Shown here piece by piece: positions 10,653 through 20,197 of a stretch of 64,000 nucleotides of DNA. Positions within the stretch are counted from its first letter, which is position 1, and each line of letters begins with the position of its first letter. Under the pieces are notes generated by a model that ran no database searches, was not told the DNA's origin, and was given only the letters and a program-made list of their open reading frames with translations. Position numbers and translations under genes: made by a program. The stretch is from Malacoplasma iowae (lineage in GTDB: Bacteria; Bacillota_I; Bacilli_A; Mycoplasmatales; Mycoplasmoidaceae). The stretch lies in contig NZ_LR215023.1 of assembly GCF_900660615.1 (NCBI RefSeq), forward strand, positions 1 through 64,000, written 5' to 3'.

Positions 10653-11814
10653 GCTCGATTGACATGTGAAGTGCAACACTCAAAAAAGAGTGTGCACTTC
10701 ATTTGTTTTGTTTGTAAGTGTTCACTAATAAAAAGATAATGAATATTAGGAGTGCTTATGAAAACTTATAAACATTTAACAAAAGAAGAAAGATGCTTAA
10801 TTTATTTTCTTTGAAATAAAGAAAAATATTCTATGAATAAGATTGCAAAAATCTTAAATAAAAACAAATCAACAATATCAAGAGAATTAAAAAGAAACAC
10901 ATCTTCAACAGGGATTTATTATTCATCAACTGCTCACAAAAAATACATTAGAAGAAAATCAAATTGTCATATGTTTTTTATGTTGAAGTACAAAAACTTC
11001 ACAGATCTTTTTATTCAAAAATTTAATCCTAAATCTCATGGTGTAGAAGCTACAATTTTTTGAATAAAAGAAAACTATCCGTTAGTTAAAGTTCCAAGTG
11101 CTAGGCAAGTATTTAGATGAATCAATAGCAAGATTTGAAAGATACAAAGAAGAGATTGTTTAAGAAGAAAATATGTTAAAGGAAAAAGAAGAAAAATAGG
11201 TATATTTTCTAAAATTGATGGAAAATACTGCATTCCTTATAGTCTAAGACCAGAAAAGATAAACAATAGAAAAGAATTTGGACATTGAGAAGCTGATCTA
11301 ATAGTTAGTAAAAGGCAAAGTGGTTATTACCACTTATTGACATTAGTGGAAAGAAAAACAAGGTTGGCAATTATTAGAAAAATAAAAGGGAAGAACGCTA
11401 GATCAATGATGGCTAAAATGTATACCATTATTCGAGATGAAAAACTCCCAATAAAAAGCATCACTGTTGATAATGGGTTAGAGTTTCAAATGATGGGAAT
11501 AACTGCAAAACAATTCAACTTTAAAGTTTATTATTGCCAACCTTATTCTTCATTCCAAAGAGGGTCCAACGAGAACATAAATGGGATAGTTAGAAGATGA
11601 TATAAAAAAGGAACTGACTTCAGTTTAGTAAGTGAAGATAAAATAAAAACTCTTGAATGAAAAGTAAACAACATCCCAAGAAAAATGTTTGGTTATAAAA
11701 CAGCTTACCAAATGTATCAAGAAAATATTTAAAACAAAAAAACTCTCAACTTATATTTCAAAGTCGAGAGTTTAATGTAACATTGAAGTGTTGCACTTCA
11801 CATGTCAGTTAGGG
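10653..11814 (+). mobile_element. IS30-family insertion sequence, copy 1 (1162 bp)
   Basis: The element starts at GCTCGATT and ends at GTTAGGG. Its boundaries are fixed by comparison with the second copy at 35101-36262 and by the flanking 28-bp duplications. Terminal inverted repeats span 10653-10680 and 11787-11814; the inner 21 bp match perfectly and the outer 7 only partly. One transposase gene fills the element. A hairpin sits in the left end (around 10669-10701) and another follows the transposase (around 11741-11775), both able to stop transcription entering or leaving. The IS lies in the palindrome region upstream of parA. The intact frame and clean duplication suggest a recent insertion. 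Confidence 0.95.
10758..11732 (+). CDS. IS30-family transposase (copy 1)
   Basis: The 324-residue DDE transposase is complete only if TGA is Trp (for example at 10814-10816 and 11061-11063). The N-terminal HTH region reads LTKEERCLIYFL then MNKIAKILNKNKSTISRELK, the typical IS30 DNA-binding segment. The catalytic DDE residues lie in GHWEADLIV, TVDNGLEF and SNENINGIVRR. AGGAG a few bases upstream supports the ATG at 10758. Length fits the family (about 320-380). The copy at 35206-36180 has the same sequence as far as I compared it. Confidence 0.96.
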
Positions 11815-11842
11815 ATTACGTAATTAATTGTAATTATGTAAT
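11815..11842 (+). repeat. 28-bp target-site duplication, IS30 copy 1 (right)
   Basis: An exact copy of 10625-10652, directly after the element's terminal GGG. One more ATTAYGTAAT-like site (GTTATGTAAT, 11845-11854) continues the array beyond it. Confidence 0.92.
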
Positions 11843-12364
11843 TAGTTATGTAATTTATATACGATAAACCAAGTAAAAAACTAGGGGTAATTTTTAGCTA
11901 AATCTGAAAGACTTAAATTTTAGTGATCACAATATAACTTAGTTTCTAATTTTTCCCTATTACTACGTAATAGGGAAGTTTGTTATTTTTTCTAATTTTT
12001 ACCTGCTCCATAAGATTCTACACTTTAGATCTTGTTTTTTTGCAAGAAAGTTTTACAGCATGTTCTTTTAACCCCAAAAAATAATGTCTTTTACTATTAC
12101 TAAAGTAATAGTAAATTTATAACATATTTTTTTATTTTTACAACAAAAACAGATCAAAAAGCAACAAAAACCAAAAAGTTTAAAATAAGCTGTTTTAAGA
12201 CACTTTTTAAACTCAAAATGAATTACCCTACATAATTTCTTTTAAAGTCTCTTAAAACGCTTTAAAATTGCTTTAAACACAATATTTATACCTTAAAAAT
12301 ATTATTTTTCCAAATGTTTATAAAAAATAACACTTTTAGTAATTGGTCTAATTAAAAACTTATG
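11843..12364. other. Intergenic region with two long hairpins
   Basis: No gene is supported. A perfect 11-bp stem with a 3-base loop lies at 11953-11977 (TTCCCTATTAC / GTAATAGGGAA). Another perfect 11-bp stem with a TAAA loop lies at 12090-12115 (TTTACTATTAC / GTAATAGTAAA). The two share the inner CTATTAC / GTAATAG part. The first is followed by T-rich sequence and could be a terminator. Alternatively both are protein-binding palindromes belonging to the nearby partition region. Confidence 0.5.
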
Positions 12365-12744
12365 ATTACGTAATTATATAAAAAATAACATAATTAATTA
12401 CGTAATCATTATTCTATTTTAGGTTAATATAGTAGAATTTGCTGAGATTGGTACAATAATTACGTAATCATTATAGTTAGATAATATATAGACATAATTA
12501 ATTACGTAATTCTACATAATTACCTTAACTTTAAAAGAATTACATAATTATTAATAATTACGTAATCATTTTGGTTATTAACAAAAGTCCAATCTAACAG
12601 ATATACTATGTATTAGAACAATTACGTAATTTTATATTAATTACATAATTGTAAATAATTACGTAATTTTTATATATTAAATAAAAGTCTTATTTGATAT
12701 ACTATTAATTATGAATATTACATAATTGTAATTAATTACGTAAT
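12365..12744. repeat. ATTACGTAAT iteron array upstream of parA (putative centromere)
   Basis: Eight perfect ATTACGTAAT palindromes start at 12365, 12397, 12459, 12501, 12557, 12621, 12658 and 12735. Three are paired with ATTACATAAT exactly 18 bases upstream (12539/12557, 12640/12658, 12717/12735). This gives a 28-bp composite unit of two 10-bp sites and an 8-base spacer. The left cluster before the IS holds the same unit in inverted orientation. Direct repeats beside ParA and a ribbon-helix-helix protein are typical of partition centromeres that also serve as operators. The array ends 23 bases before the parA start and surrounds its likely promoter. An extra copy lies inside parA at 13120-13129. 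Confidence 0.75.
12698..12703 (+). promoter_or_regulatory. -10 element of parA
   Basis: TATACT in GATATACTAT, between the iterons at 12658 and 12717. A near copy of the segment (AAAAGTC ... GATATACTAT) occurs about 100 bases upstream, around 12584-12610. The position inside the iteron array suggests that proteins binding there could repress parA. Confidence 0.5.
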
Positions 12745-12767
12745 AGTAATTATTTATGGAGGTTCAA

Positions 12768-13778
12768 ATGATAATAGGTGTAGTTAATAATAAAGGAGGA
12801 GTTTTAAAAACTACTCTTTCAACTAATCTAGGTGCATGTTTATCTTTAGATTCAAAGAAAACAATTATAGTTGATCTTGATGGTCAAGGTAATGTTATTG
12901 CGACTTTTGGAAAAAATCCATTTAATCTTGAATATACTGTAATGGATTTTTTAAAAGGTGATTGCACATTAGATAAAGCAATTGTTAGAGAAAGACCACC
13001 ATATTTAGATATATTGCCTGGTAATGATGATCTTAACTTTTTTGATATGTATATGAGTAATGGTGAAGTTTCTCAATCAGGTTTAAGAAAATTATTACAA
13101 AAGCTTGATGAGATTTATGATTACGTAATTGTTGACACACCACCTAATATGTCAACTGTTGTTGCAACAGTCCTTTCAACTGTTAACTTAGCTATAATAC
13201 CTTTCGAACCAGATCAATATGCAACATTAGGGTTAAGAAGAATTGTTAATGCTTCAAAAGAATTTATAGCTAGAAACAATCCAAACATGAAAGTTATAGC
13301 AATTCCTACAAAAGTGAATACAAGGGTCACAATTCATAATGACATTATAAATGAAAGTATTAGACCAAAATTGACTGCTGAAGGTGTGTATGTAACTAAA
13401 AATTTCATTTCTCAATCAACAAAATCAACAGCAGCTGTTGGTTATGAAAGAGTTCCAATTTTATTTAGTGTTATAAAAAGTAAGTATCAAGATGAATATA
13501 TTGAATTAAAAAATGAGATTATAGATTATATAAAAAACAATATACTTTCAAATAACAACACTACTAACTCTATTAATAACAATAATTTTTTAAATAATAT
13601 TAACCAATCACCAATTAATAATACAAACTCAAATATAAATCCAAATAAACAAGAACCACAAGTATTACACACAACAGTTCAAGACAACAATAATAATGAA
13701 CTAAACAAAAATTCAAATGAACCTATACTAAGTTTTAATTACAGTATTAATGATAATAAAAAAGAAGGAGATAAATAA
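12768..13778 (+). CDS. parA: ParA-family partition ATPase
   Basis: ParA/Soj-type Walker ATPases drive DNA segregation with a centromere-binding partner. The start is set by GGAGG (12758-12762) before the ATG at 12768; an in-frame ATG at 12756 overlaps that site and is less likely. The N-terminus is MIIGVVNNKGGVLKTT, a deviant Walker A in which the usual Gly before Lys-Thr is Leu, as in M. genitalium MG470. Other motifs are DLDGQGN, VDTPPNM and PFEPDQYATLG. An Asn-rich tail of about 80 residues follows the roughly 250-residue core (336 residues in all). The stop overlaps the next start by one base. Proximity to dnaA and to a palindrome array supports a chromosome-segregation role. Confidence 0.92.
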   Translation: MIIGVVNNKGGVLKTTLSTNLGACLSLDSKKTIIVDLDGQGNVIATFGKNPFNLEYTVMDFLKGDCTLDKAIVRERPPYLDILPGNDDLNFFDMYMSNGEVSQSGLRKLLQKLDEIYDYVIVDTPPNMSTVVATVLSTVNLAIIPFEPDQYATLGLRRIVNASKEFIARNNPNMKVIAIPTKVNTRVTIHNDIINESIRPKLTAEGVYVTKNFISQSTKSTAAVGYERVPILFSVIKSKYQDEYIELKNEIIDYIKNNILSNNNTTNSINNNNFLNNINQSPINNTNSNINPNKQEPQVLHTTVQDNNNNELNKNSNEPILSFNYSINDNKKEGDK

Positions 13779-14446
13779 TGGCTAAGAGAAAATATAGTTT
13801 TACAGATTTATCTGATGATATAGTTGTTCAAAAACCTATTCAACAAGAAGAAAAACCAATTAAAAATGATCAAAATAATACAAATTCAAATAGTGAAACA
13901 AAAAATGATAACATTTCAGAAAATATAGAAAAAAATCCACAAAATCCTATAAATAATGAAATAAAAGAAGAAAAATATGTATCTAAATATGATATAGATA
14001 TCAACTATGACGATGATGAACCAGTAAAAAATAATACTAGTAGCAACAATGTTGATAATAGTAAAAATAATGAAGTTGAAAATAAAACATTTACAAATGA
14101 TCACCAAAACAAAAGCAATATTGATATAGCTGAAAAAAACGAAACATCAAAGCCAATATTTAATGAAAGACCCGTTGAAGAAAGAAATTCTAAAACTGTA
14201 ATTAGAACTTTTAATGAATCTTTAAATTATCAAACAAATAATGAAAATAAAACAAATGAACTATCTAATAATTCAAAAGCAAATGAATTATTTTCATCTA
14301 AAGAAAAACTTGATGTAAAAACAAACATTTATTTAAAACCAAAATTAGTTTTTAAAATAAAAGAACTAGTAGATAGAACAGGAGAAAGCAGATCTTCTGT
14401 GATTAATAAACTTATAGAATTTGCATTAGAAGAAATGGAAAAATAA
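13778..14446 (+). CDS. Ribbon-helix-helix protein, putative ParB-like centromere binder
   Basis: This 222-residue protein is coupled to parA by a one-base overlap, with AAGGAG upstream. Residues 1 to about 20 ([14 protein letters not shown]) are conserved-looking. Residues of about 20-175 are low-complexity Asn/Lys/Glu/Ser and presumably disordered. The last 45 residues fit a ribbon-helix-helix: a beta-strand TNIYLKPKL, then two helices around [16 protein letters not shown] and [16 protein letters not shown] partners replace ParB in many plasmid ParA systems, where they bind direct repeats upstream of parA and repress it. No HTH-type ParB is seen in the window. Function is inferred from fold and context; a simple repressor is the alternative. 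Confidence 0.75.
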   Translation: MAKRKYSFTDLSDDIVVQKPIQQEEKPIKNDQNNTNSNSETKNDNISENIEKNPQNPINNEIKEEKYVSKYDIDINYDDDEPVKNNTSSNNVDNSKNNEVENKTFTNDHQNKSNIDIAEKNETSKPIFNERPVEERNSKTVIRTFNESLNYQTNNENKTNELSNNSKANELFSSKEKLDVKTNIYLKPKLVFKIKELVDRTGESRSSVINKLIEFALEEMEK

Positions 14447-14447
14447 T

Positions 14448-14927
14448 ATGCTCCATATTGTGTTATTTCAACCAGAAATACCTCAAAATACTGGTAATAT
14501 TGCAAGAACATGTGTGGGATTTAATGCAAAATTACATCTTATAAAACCATATGGTTTTATCTTAGATGATAAAAGGATGATTAGAGCTGGACTGGATTAT
14601 TGAGAACATTTAAACATTGAAGAGCATGATTCATGAGAAGAATTTGAAAACAAATACAACATTTCTATAAATTCTAATATTTATTTAATTAGTAAATTTG
14701 GAAAAAACAAACTAGAAGAAGTTGTTTTTAAATCAGATCAAGAGGAAACGTTTTTTGTTTTTGGAAGGGAAACAAAAGGTTTAAGTGAAAAAATAATGGA
14801 TAAATATAAAGAAAAACTTTATTCTATTAACATGTCAGAGAAAATCAGAAGTTTTAATTTATCAAATTGTGTTGCTATGGTAGCATATGATTTTAATAAA
14901 CAAATGCTAAAAACAAATAAAAAATAG
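14448..14927 (+). CDS. trmL: tRNA (cytidine(34)-2'-O)-methyltransferase TrmL
   Basis: TrmL 2'-O-methylates the wobble nucleotide of tRNA-Leu isoacceptors using S-adenosylmethionine. The 159-residue protein matches the minimal SPOUT methyltransferase length. Signatures are [17 protein letters not shown] at the N-terminus, [12 protein letters not shown] in the middle and [14 protein letters not shown] at the end, forming the trefoil knot that binds the cofactor. It begins two bases after the stop of the RHH gene, so it is in the parA operon, although nothing suggests a role in segregation. In-frame TGA at 14600-14602 is read as Trp. Confidence 0.93.
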
Positions 14928-14951
14928 TGATTTTTTAATTTAAAAACATTT

Positions 14952-15869
14952 TTACTTTTTGAATTGAACATTTTTCAATTCAAAGGTTTTTTTGTTTAAA
15001 TAAGATAAACAACTACTTTCTGGAATGTTAAATTCAATTTTTCATGAAGTTAAACAAGGAAATTTATAGCCCATATTTTCTATCTTGTTATATTTAGTAT
15101 CTCCAAGTATTGGATGATTAATACTTGATAAATGTAATCTTATTTGATGTTTTCTACCAGTTACTATTTCAACATTTAATAATGAAAAATTATCATATTC
15201 TTCTAAGACCTCATATTTTGTGATCATTATTTTGTTGTATTTATTTTCCTTATCAATTCTTGCTATCTTTTTTTGTTCGTCCAACATTCAGTAATTAACT
15301 AAAGTTTGCTTTTTATTTTTTAAAACACCTAAAACTAAACATTTATACATCTTTTTTATGTTGTTATTTTTCAGTAAAACATTAATCTCTTTCAATGATT
15401 CTTCATTTTTTGCAAAAATTATTAATCCATTTGTATATTTATCTAAACGGTGACATAAGTTAGGGATAAATGTACTATTTTGTTCAGGAATTCATTCTTT
15501 TTTTTGATATAAATATTTTCTTAATTGATTATTTAAAGTGTTAATTTTTTCATTTGCATCTTCTTGACATACCAATCCTTTTGGTTTGTTGGCTATTATT
15601 ATATTTTTATCTTCATAAACTATTTGGAAACTTTGTTTAGAATTTAAAAAATCATAATTAATCTTTTTTGGTTCAAGGTTAAAAAAACATTTTATCTCAT
15701 CACCAATTTTTAGTTGATAATTAAAACTTGATTTTTTATTATTCACTCTAACTTTGTTTTGATCAATGAGTTTTGCCGCTTTAGATGATGTTAAAGTAGG
15801 ATATTTGTTTAGTAGATATTTTTTTAAAGTAGTCTCTTCATATTTTTGTTGAATTTTAAATAATATCAT
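14952..15869 (-). CDS. RluC/RluD-family 23S rRNA pseudouridine synthase
   Basis: The 305-residue enzyme isomerises uridine to pseudouridine in RNA. An N-terminal S4 domain (about residues 14-70, with KAAKLIDQNKVRVNNKKS) is followed by the RluA-class catalytic core. The active-site Asp is in HRLDKYTNGL (about residue 143) and a C-terminal GRKHQIRLHLSSINHPILGD motif follows. Two internal TGA codons are Trp, and the frame ends at TAA on the minus strand at 14954-14952. It converges on the parA operon and diverges from the PH-like gene, with AAGGGG-type sequence upstream of its ATG. Which rRNA site it modifies cannot be told. Confidence 0.9.
14955..14993. terminator. Bidirectional terminator between trmL and the RluD-type gene
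   Basis: TTGAATTGAA and TTCAATTCAA form a stem between the converging genes, with T-rich sequence on the right and A-rich sequence on the left, so it can work on both strands. It overlaps the last codons of the minus-strand gene. Confidence 0.65.
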
Positions 15870-15933
15870 CTAAAAACCCCTTATTTTATGTACTTTTTGA
15901 AATTATTTTTTAGAAAAAAATGCTTAACACATT

Positions 15934-15939
15934 TATAAT
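15934..15939 (+). promoter_or_regulatory. -10 element upstream of the PH-like gene
   Basis: A perfect TATAAT lies 46 bases before the ATG at 15986, in the spacer between divergent genes. A clear -35 is not visible. Confidence 0.4.
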
Positions 15940-15985
15940 AATAATATTGTATATACCACAAATTTAAAAAAATATTGGAGAAAAA

Positions 15986-17380
15986 ATGTCTGAAATAAAA
16001 GTTAATCAATCTTATGATGTTACATCTCTTAAACCTACATTTAATAAGAGAGTTGACATAAAAAGAATTTACAACTTTATAGAAAAAAAATATTCATTAA
16101 ATGAGGTAACACAATTTGGTATTGTTTGTTATTACAAAAGAAAGTCAAATGTTGTGCTTATTACCTTAACTAATGAAAAGATTTTTATATTCTCTAATAG
16201 AAAAGACTTAGAAATTAATGGTGTATATTCATATAATGACATAGAAGACTTTGGTTTTTTAGAAAAAAAGAAAAAAACTTACTTAAATGTAACAGCAAAA
16301 GAGAAAAATTTTACTCTTAGAAACATTACAAAATATGATTATGATATTTTGTGTAGGGTTTTTCAACAACAAAAAGAGGCTTTTAATAATTCTAAAATAG
16401 GAAAAAATATAATTAGTAATTTTAGTACAATTTCTTCTATTGATTTCTTTAAGAAAAGAAATTTTTATAAAGATGAATTAATAGACGAAGTTCAAGATAA
16501 TAAGGATTCTGAAAACACAAATTCTGAATCTAAAATTGATAATCAAACAAACAATAAGAAAAATAAAAGAGTTGTTAATGATAAAAATATTAGTTCAGAT
16601 ACAACTTTTTCAAGTTTATTCATTTTTGAATTGTTATCTAGGCATGATAAAAAAATGCCAGGAGGAAACCCAACTGTTTTAACTGATCTATCAAATAGAA
16701 TAGTTAATTTAGAAAAAGCTAATCCTTTTGACAATCCAATAGATAGTGTAAGTTTTAAATTAACTTCTTTATCTAAATTAAACACAATTCCAGTAATTGC
16801 TGAATTTTCTAATATTCATGATAAATCAATTACTGAAAATAAGTTACTATTTGCTAGAAATTGAATTGAATACACAAAACATAATGTTAAAAATAAATTA
16901 TTGGGTGTTGACTCACACGGAAATGGAGCTTATATAGATTTATCAAACTATATAAGCAAAAAAATAATTTCATACAAAGCTGTTGAACAAAATGTAGATG
17001 GAATTAAGAGATATGGTTTGAGAAGTGGCCAAAAAGTTAAAATTCTTGAATCGAATAAAGAAATAGGGTTAGACAAACTATATGTTAATCCAACCAATGG
17101 AGAAGGATTGGATATTAATAAATATGATGGTTTAATATTTTTTGGCAAAAAATACTATTTTAATACTTTGAATGAATTTTCTAGAATTCCTAGAAAATAT
17201 TGCAGAGTTATAGATCATGAATGAAAAACAAATGGCTCTATAAATAAAACATTTGAAATTTTATTTGAAGATGATTTTGTTACATATAAAGTCTACAACG
17301 ATAGTGGCAACGTATTAAATGATGTAGACAAAACATCTAGCAACTTCGATATTAAATGACTAACTTTATTTAAAGATTAA
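15986..17380 (+). CDS. Hypothetical protein with a PH-like N-terminal domain
   Basis: A 464-residue cytosolic-looking protein without signal peptide or membrane segment. Residues of about 18-125 resemble a bacterial PH (YokE-like) domain: strands around VVLITLTNEKIFIFS and GVYSYNDIEDFGFLEKKKKT, followed by a C-terminal helix. A charged linker (about 165-200) leads to a second region with no family I recognise. GGAG (15977-15980) precedes the ATG, and two internal TGA codons are Trp. It stands directly upstream of the surface-protein operon but has its own terminator-like hairpin, so a functional link is only suggested by position. Confidence 0.65.
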
Positions 17381-17403
17381 GAAACAAAACCTTAATTTTT
17401 TTT
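17373..17403 (+). terminator. Terminator after the PH-like gene
   Basis: AAAGATTAAG and CTTAATTTTT arms around AAACAAAAC, with the T run continuing to 17400. The stem overlaps the stop codon. It is short but well placed. Confidence 0.55.
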
Positions 17404-17555
17404 ATTTGTTTTCTTTACAAAACTGAATTTCTTTTTATAATATTTTTGATTTTCTTATCATTTTTATCTTATTTTTTATATTTTTGTAAAAATAAACAAA
17501 TTTATCATTATATAACATAAACATCGAATTCGAACACTTTTTTTCATTTCAAAAA

Positions 17556-17584
17556 TTGATTTTCACTAGTAAGCAACTTATAAT
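17556..17584 (+). promoter_or_regulatory. Promoter of the first surface-protein operon
   Basis: TTGATT (17556-17561), a 17-base spacer and TATAAT (17579-17584), about 40 bases before the A1 start. The same TTGATT-17-TATAAT arrangement, with similar flanks, precedes A2 at 28252-28280, so the two operons look co-regulated or derived by duplication. The rest of the 17381-17555 spacer holds only the terminator above. Confidence 0.7.
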
Positions 17585-17623
17585 AATTAATATAATTGTA
17601 TAAATTGTGGATAGGTGATTGTT

Positions 17624-20179
17624 ATGAAAAAAAGAAAATTGTTAATTGCTCCTTTATTACTGTCACTATCAGCTGTTTCAGCTGGTGCAATAATTAGTGC
17701 TACATCAACAAATCAAAACCATTTAAACACTAGTATTAATAATATAAATACTAGAGGTTTTGAAACTGAAGGTGGAGGTGCTGAAACAAGTACAACATTT
17801 AGTTATCAAACGGATGAAGAAGTCAAGAAATTAGATTGATATGGAAAATATAATGTTGAAGAATTTTTACAATTACCAAATGCGAATGATTTAATAAAAC
17901 AATTAGTTAAACCATCTACAACAACAAATTTTACTGTTCAAGTTAATGAAGAAATTACTGAAGAAATGAAAACTACGCCGTATCTTGAGTTTTCTGTTAC
18001 ATGAAATAAAAATAATGGTAATGGATCTTATTCACAAGAACAAGTAAAACCAAATGGTTCTAAAGAAACAGGAACTAATAACACAAAATGAGACACTAAG
18101 AAATTTACTGGTTTATTTAAATCTACAAAATACCAAGTGGTTTGAAACGACAATGAAACTATCAAAAAATACATTCTTTCAGAAAATAGAAAAGTATCTG
18201 AAATACAACCAAGTGATGTAAAAAAATATTTAATATCACCAAGTTCTAATCTTCCTAGTGATTTTGAAACAATGATCAAAATAAATCAAAACAATTCTTC
18301 AAACGGAAATGGAAATAATTCCCAATATGGTGTTCTAGAAGTTAGTTTTCAAAACGGTAATAATAGTGGGTGAGTTGGTGACAAATTACCAGAAGCTAGA
18401 AAGTTTAGAGGGTTTATTGGTTCTGATAATCAAAGGCATCAGGTTGAAATAAAATCTGTTGTTAATAATATAACAGGAATAACAGCAACTAACCCTGCAA
18501 ATGGACAAGCAGATCCATTTGGAACTGTTTTTCAAGGATTAACTGATAGAAACATTTCATCACTTACACCATCTCAATTTGTAAGTGTAGTTGGTGACTC
18601 ACAAACTAATGGTAATGAAGCATTAATAAAAATGCTTACTGAGGGTAAATTTCTATCTAACAATAATGGTTCTAATGGTGGAACTCTTAAATTTATTGAC
18701 ATTCAATACATGAATAAAAGTTATACTGATCATGATTTTGAAACAACTACAGGAATTAAAGGTTCACCGAATACTAAAGACACAAAAAACGATGACAAAA
18801 TAGAAGTAATTGGTGTTAGAACTATTCCTAATGACACAGATGGAAGTCTTCAAATAGTTTATACAATTAAAACTTTTGATGTTTATACATCAAGTTATGT
18901 AACAACAGAATTTACTCAATCTTTTGCTGCAAATACTTTTAAAACAGCATCTACACATTCTGAAAATTTATCTTTTGAATGAAAAGATTCAAATTCTATT
19001 CCAAACAATTTAGGTGCTACTTTTGATATAGTTAATGAATTTAGAGCTAAATCTGATAATGATGAAACATTTAGAAAATCATTTACAAATATGTTTTTCA
19101 ATGGTAGTGATGATGTATATAACAAAAATAGAAGTGCAACAATAGATTATAGAACATCACATTCATCAACTGATGATAATGGTAATTGAATCTCTTCTAA
19201 TCAAGATACATCAATCACCGTTACTGTTACATTTGATGATTGAGGTGGAGCTGTTTATAAAGATGAAAAAGGTGAATACAAAAAAGGATTTAAATCTACA
19301 AGCACTTTTTATATAGGAATTTATCAATATGATACTCAATATCAAAAACCAAACTGAGTTGATAATTCTCAATTATTCAATTCTAATGCTGCATATAGAA
19401 AGATGACACCATCACAAGTTACATATAGCATAAGTCAATCAGAAAATGGTAATTCACCATTTTATGGCCAATATAGTCCTCAAGTTGGAACAACACCAAC
19501 AACAATTATGATTCCAAATGATTCTGAAGGAATAATTACAGTTAAATTAGTTTTAACTGTGCAAAAAGAAAACACTAGAGCGACAGCAGAAAATTTAATA
19601 TTTTCACAAACATATACGGGTTTTAAACAAGATAATAGTGATAATAATTTCCAAGAATTTGGTTGAATACCTGCATCAGATGTTGATCCACAATTATTAG
19701 CAATTCCAATATATCTTGTTAAAAAAAGTGATGTTATAGATTTATACCTAAACAAAATACCATTATTTGCTAGTTTAAATATTAGTGAAGATGATGTTGA
19801 AATTGATAGCTATGTAGACCCAAATACTAATGTTGGTGTATTAAGAGTTAGTGTACATATTAGTTCATTTAATCAAGCAGCAAGTAACCAATCAAATGTT
19901 GGTACTACTGTTCAAAACACCATATCAGGTTTTTCAACAGTAACCTCATCAAATCTTGCTAACATTAATCCACCAGTTGATAATACAGCACTAATATCTG
20001 TTTCTTGTGCTGTATTAGTATCAGTAATGATGTCAACAGTTTTATTAGCACTTATATCTAGACGTGCAAAAATTAGAAGTTTTAAAGTTAAAAAGGATAA
20101 GACTTTAAATCTTAATAAAAAACAAGGTAAATCATCATTAGATGCATTTGCTGATGAATTAGAAAATAAAGCTAAATAG
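17624..20179 (+). CDS. Surface protein A1, signal peptide and C-terminal anchor
   Basis: An 851-residue protein of unknown function. It starts with a basic, hydrophobic signal peptide (KKRKLLIAPLLLSLSAVSAG) and has no lipobox Cys. A long Asn/Ser/Thr-rich ectodomain follows, then one membrane segment at about 789-812 and a basic cytoplasmic tail of about 39 residues. The ectodomain repeats units with a G(T/S)L.V.V strand followed by a Y.GF turn, as in mycoplasma lipoprotein-17-related surface proteins. AGGTGA (17613-17618) supports the ATG at 17624. Many TGA codons are Trp. It is paralogous to A2 (shared EFGW...DVD/EVD motif and a matching central region) and is the first gene of the A1-B1-PGM-like-TIM-like operon. 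Confidence 0.8.
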
Positions 20180-20197
20180 TAGAAAGGAAATTAAGTT

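Noticed and set aside
10400-12290. Possible inverted relation between GCGTTTTAAAGC-like sequence near 10440 and TTAAAACGCTTTAA near 12255
   Set aside because: Only a short A/T-rich core matches; it cannot be separated from chance in this composition.
10541-12750. The palindrome clusters as a CRISPR array
   Set aside because: The repeats are 10-bp palindromes with irregular spacing and no unique spacers of uniform length; no cas genes are present.
12756-12767. Upstream in-frame ATG for parA
   Set aside because: It overlaps the ribosome-binding site GGAGG that serves the ATG at 12768, and the ParA family starts directly with MIIGVVNNKGG.
13778-14446. parA-RHH pair as a toxin-antitoxin system
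   Set aside because: There is no toxin-like partner; the neighbour is a clear ParA ATPase, and the next gene is a tRNA methyltransferase.
17606-17614. DnaA-box-like TGTGGATAG in the A1 leader
   Set aside because: One isolated near match; no cluster or other origin feature.
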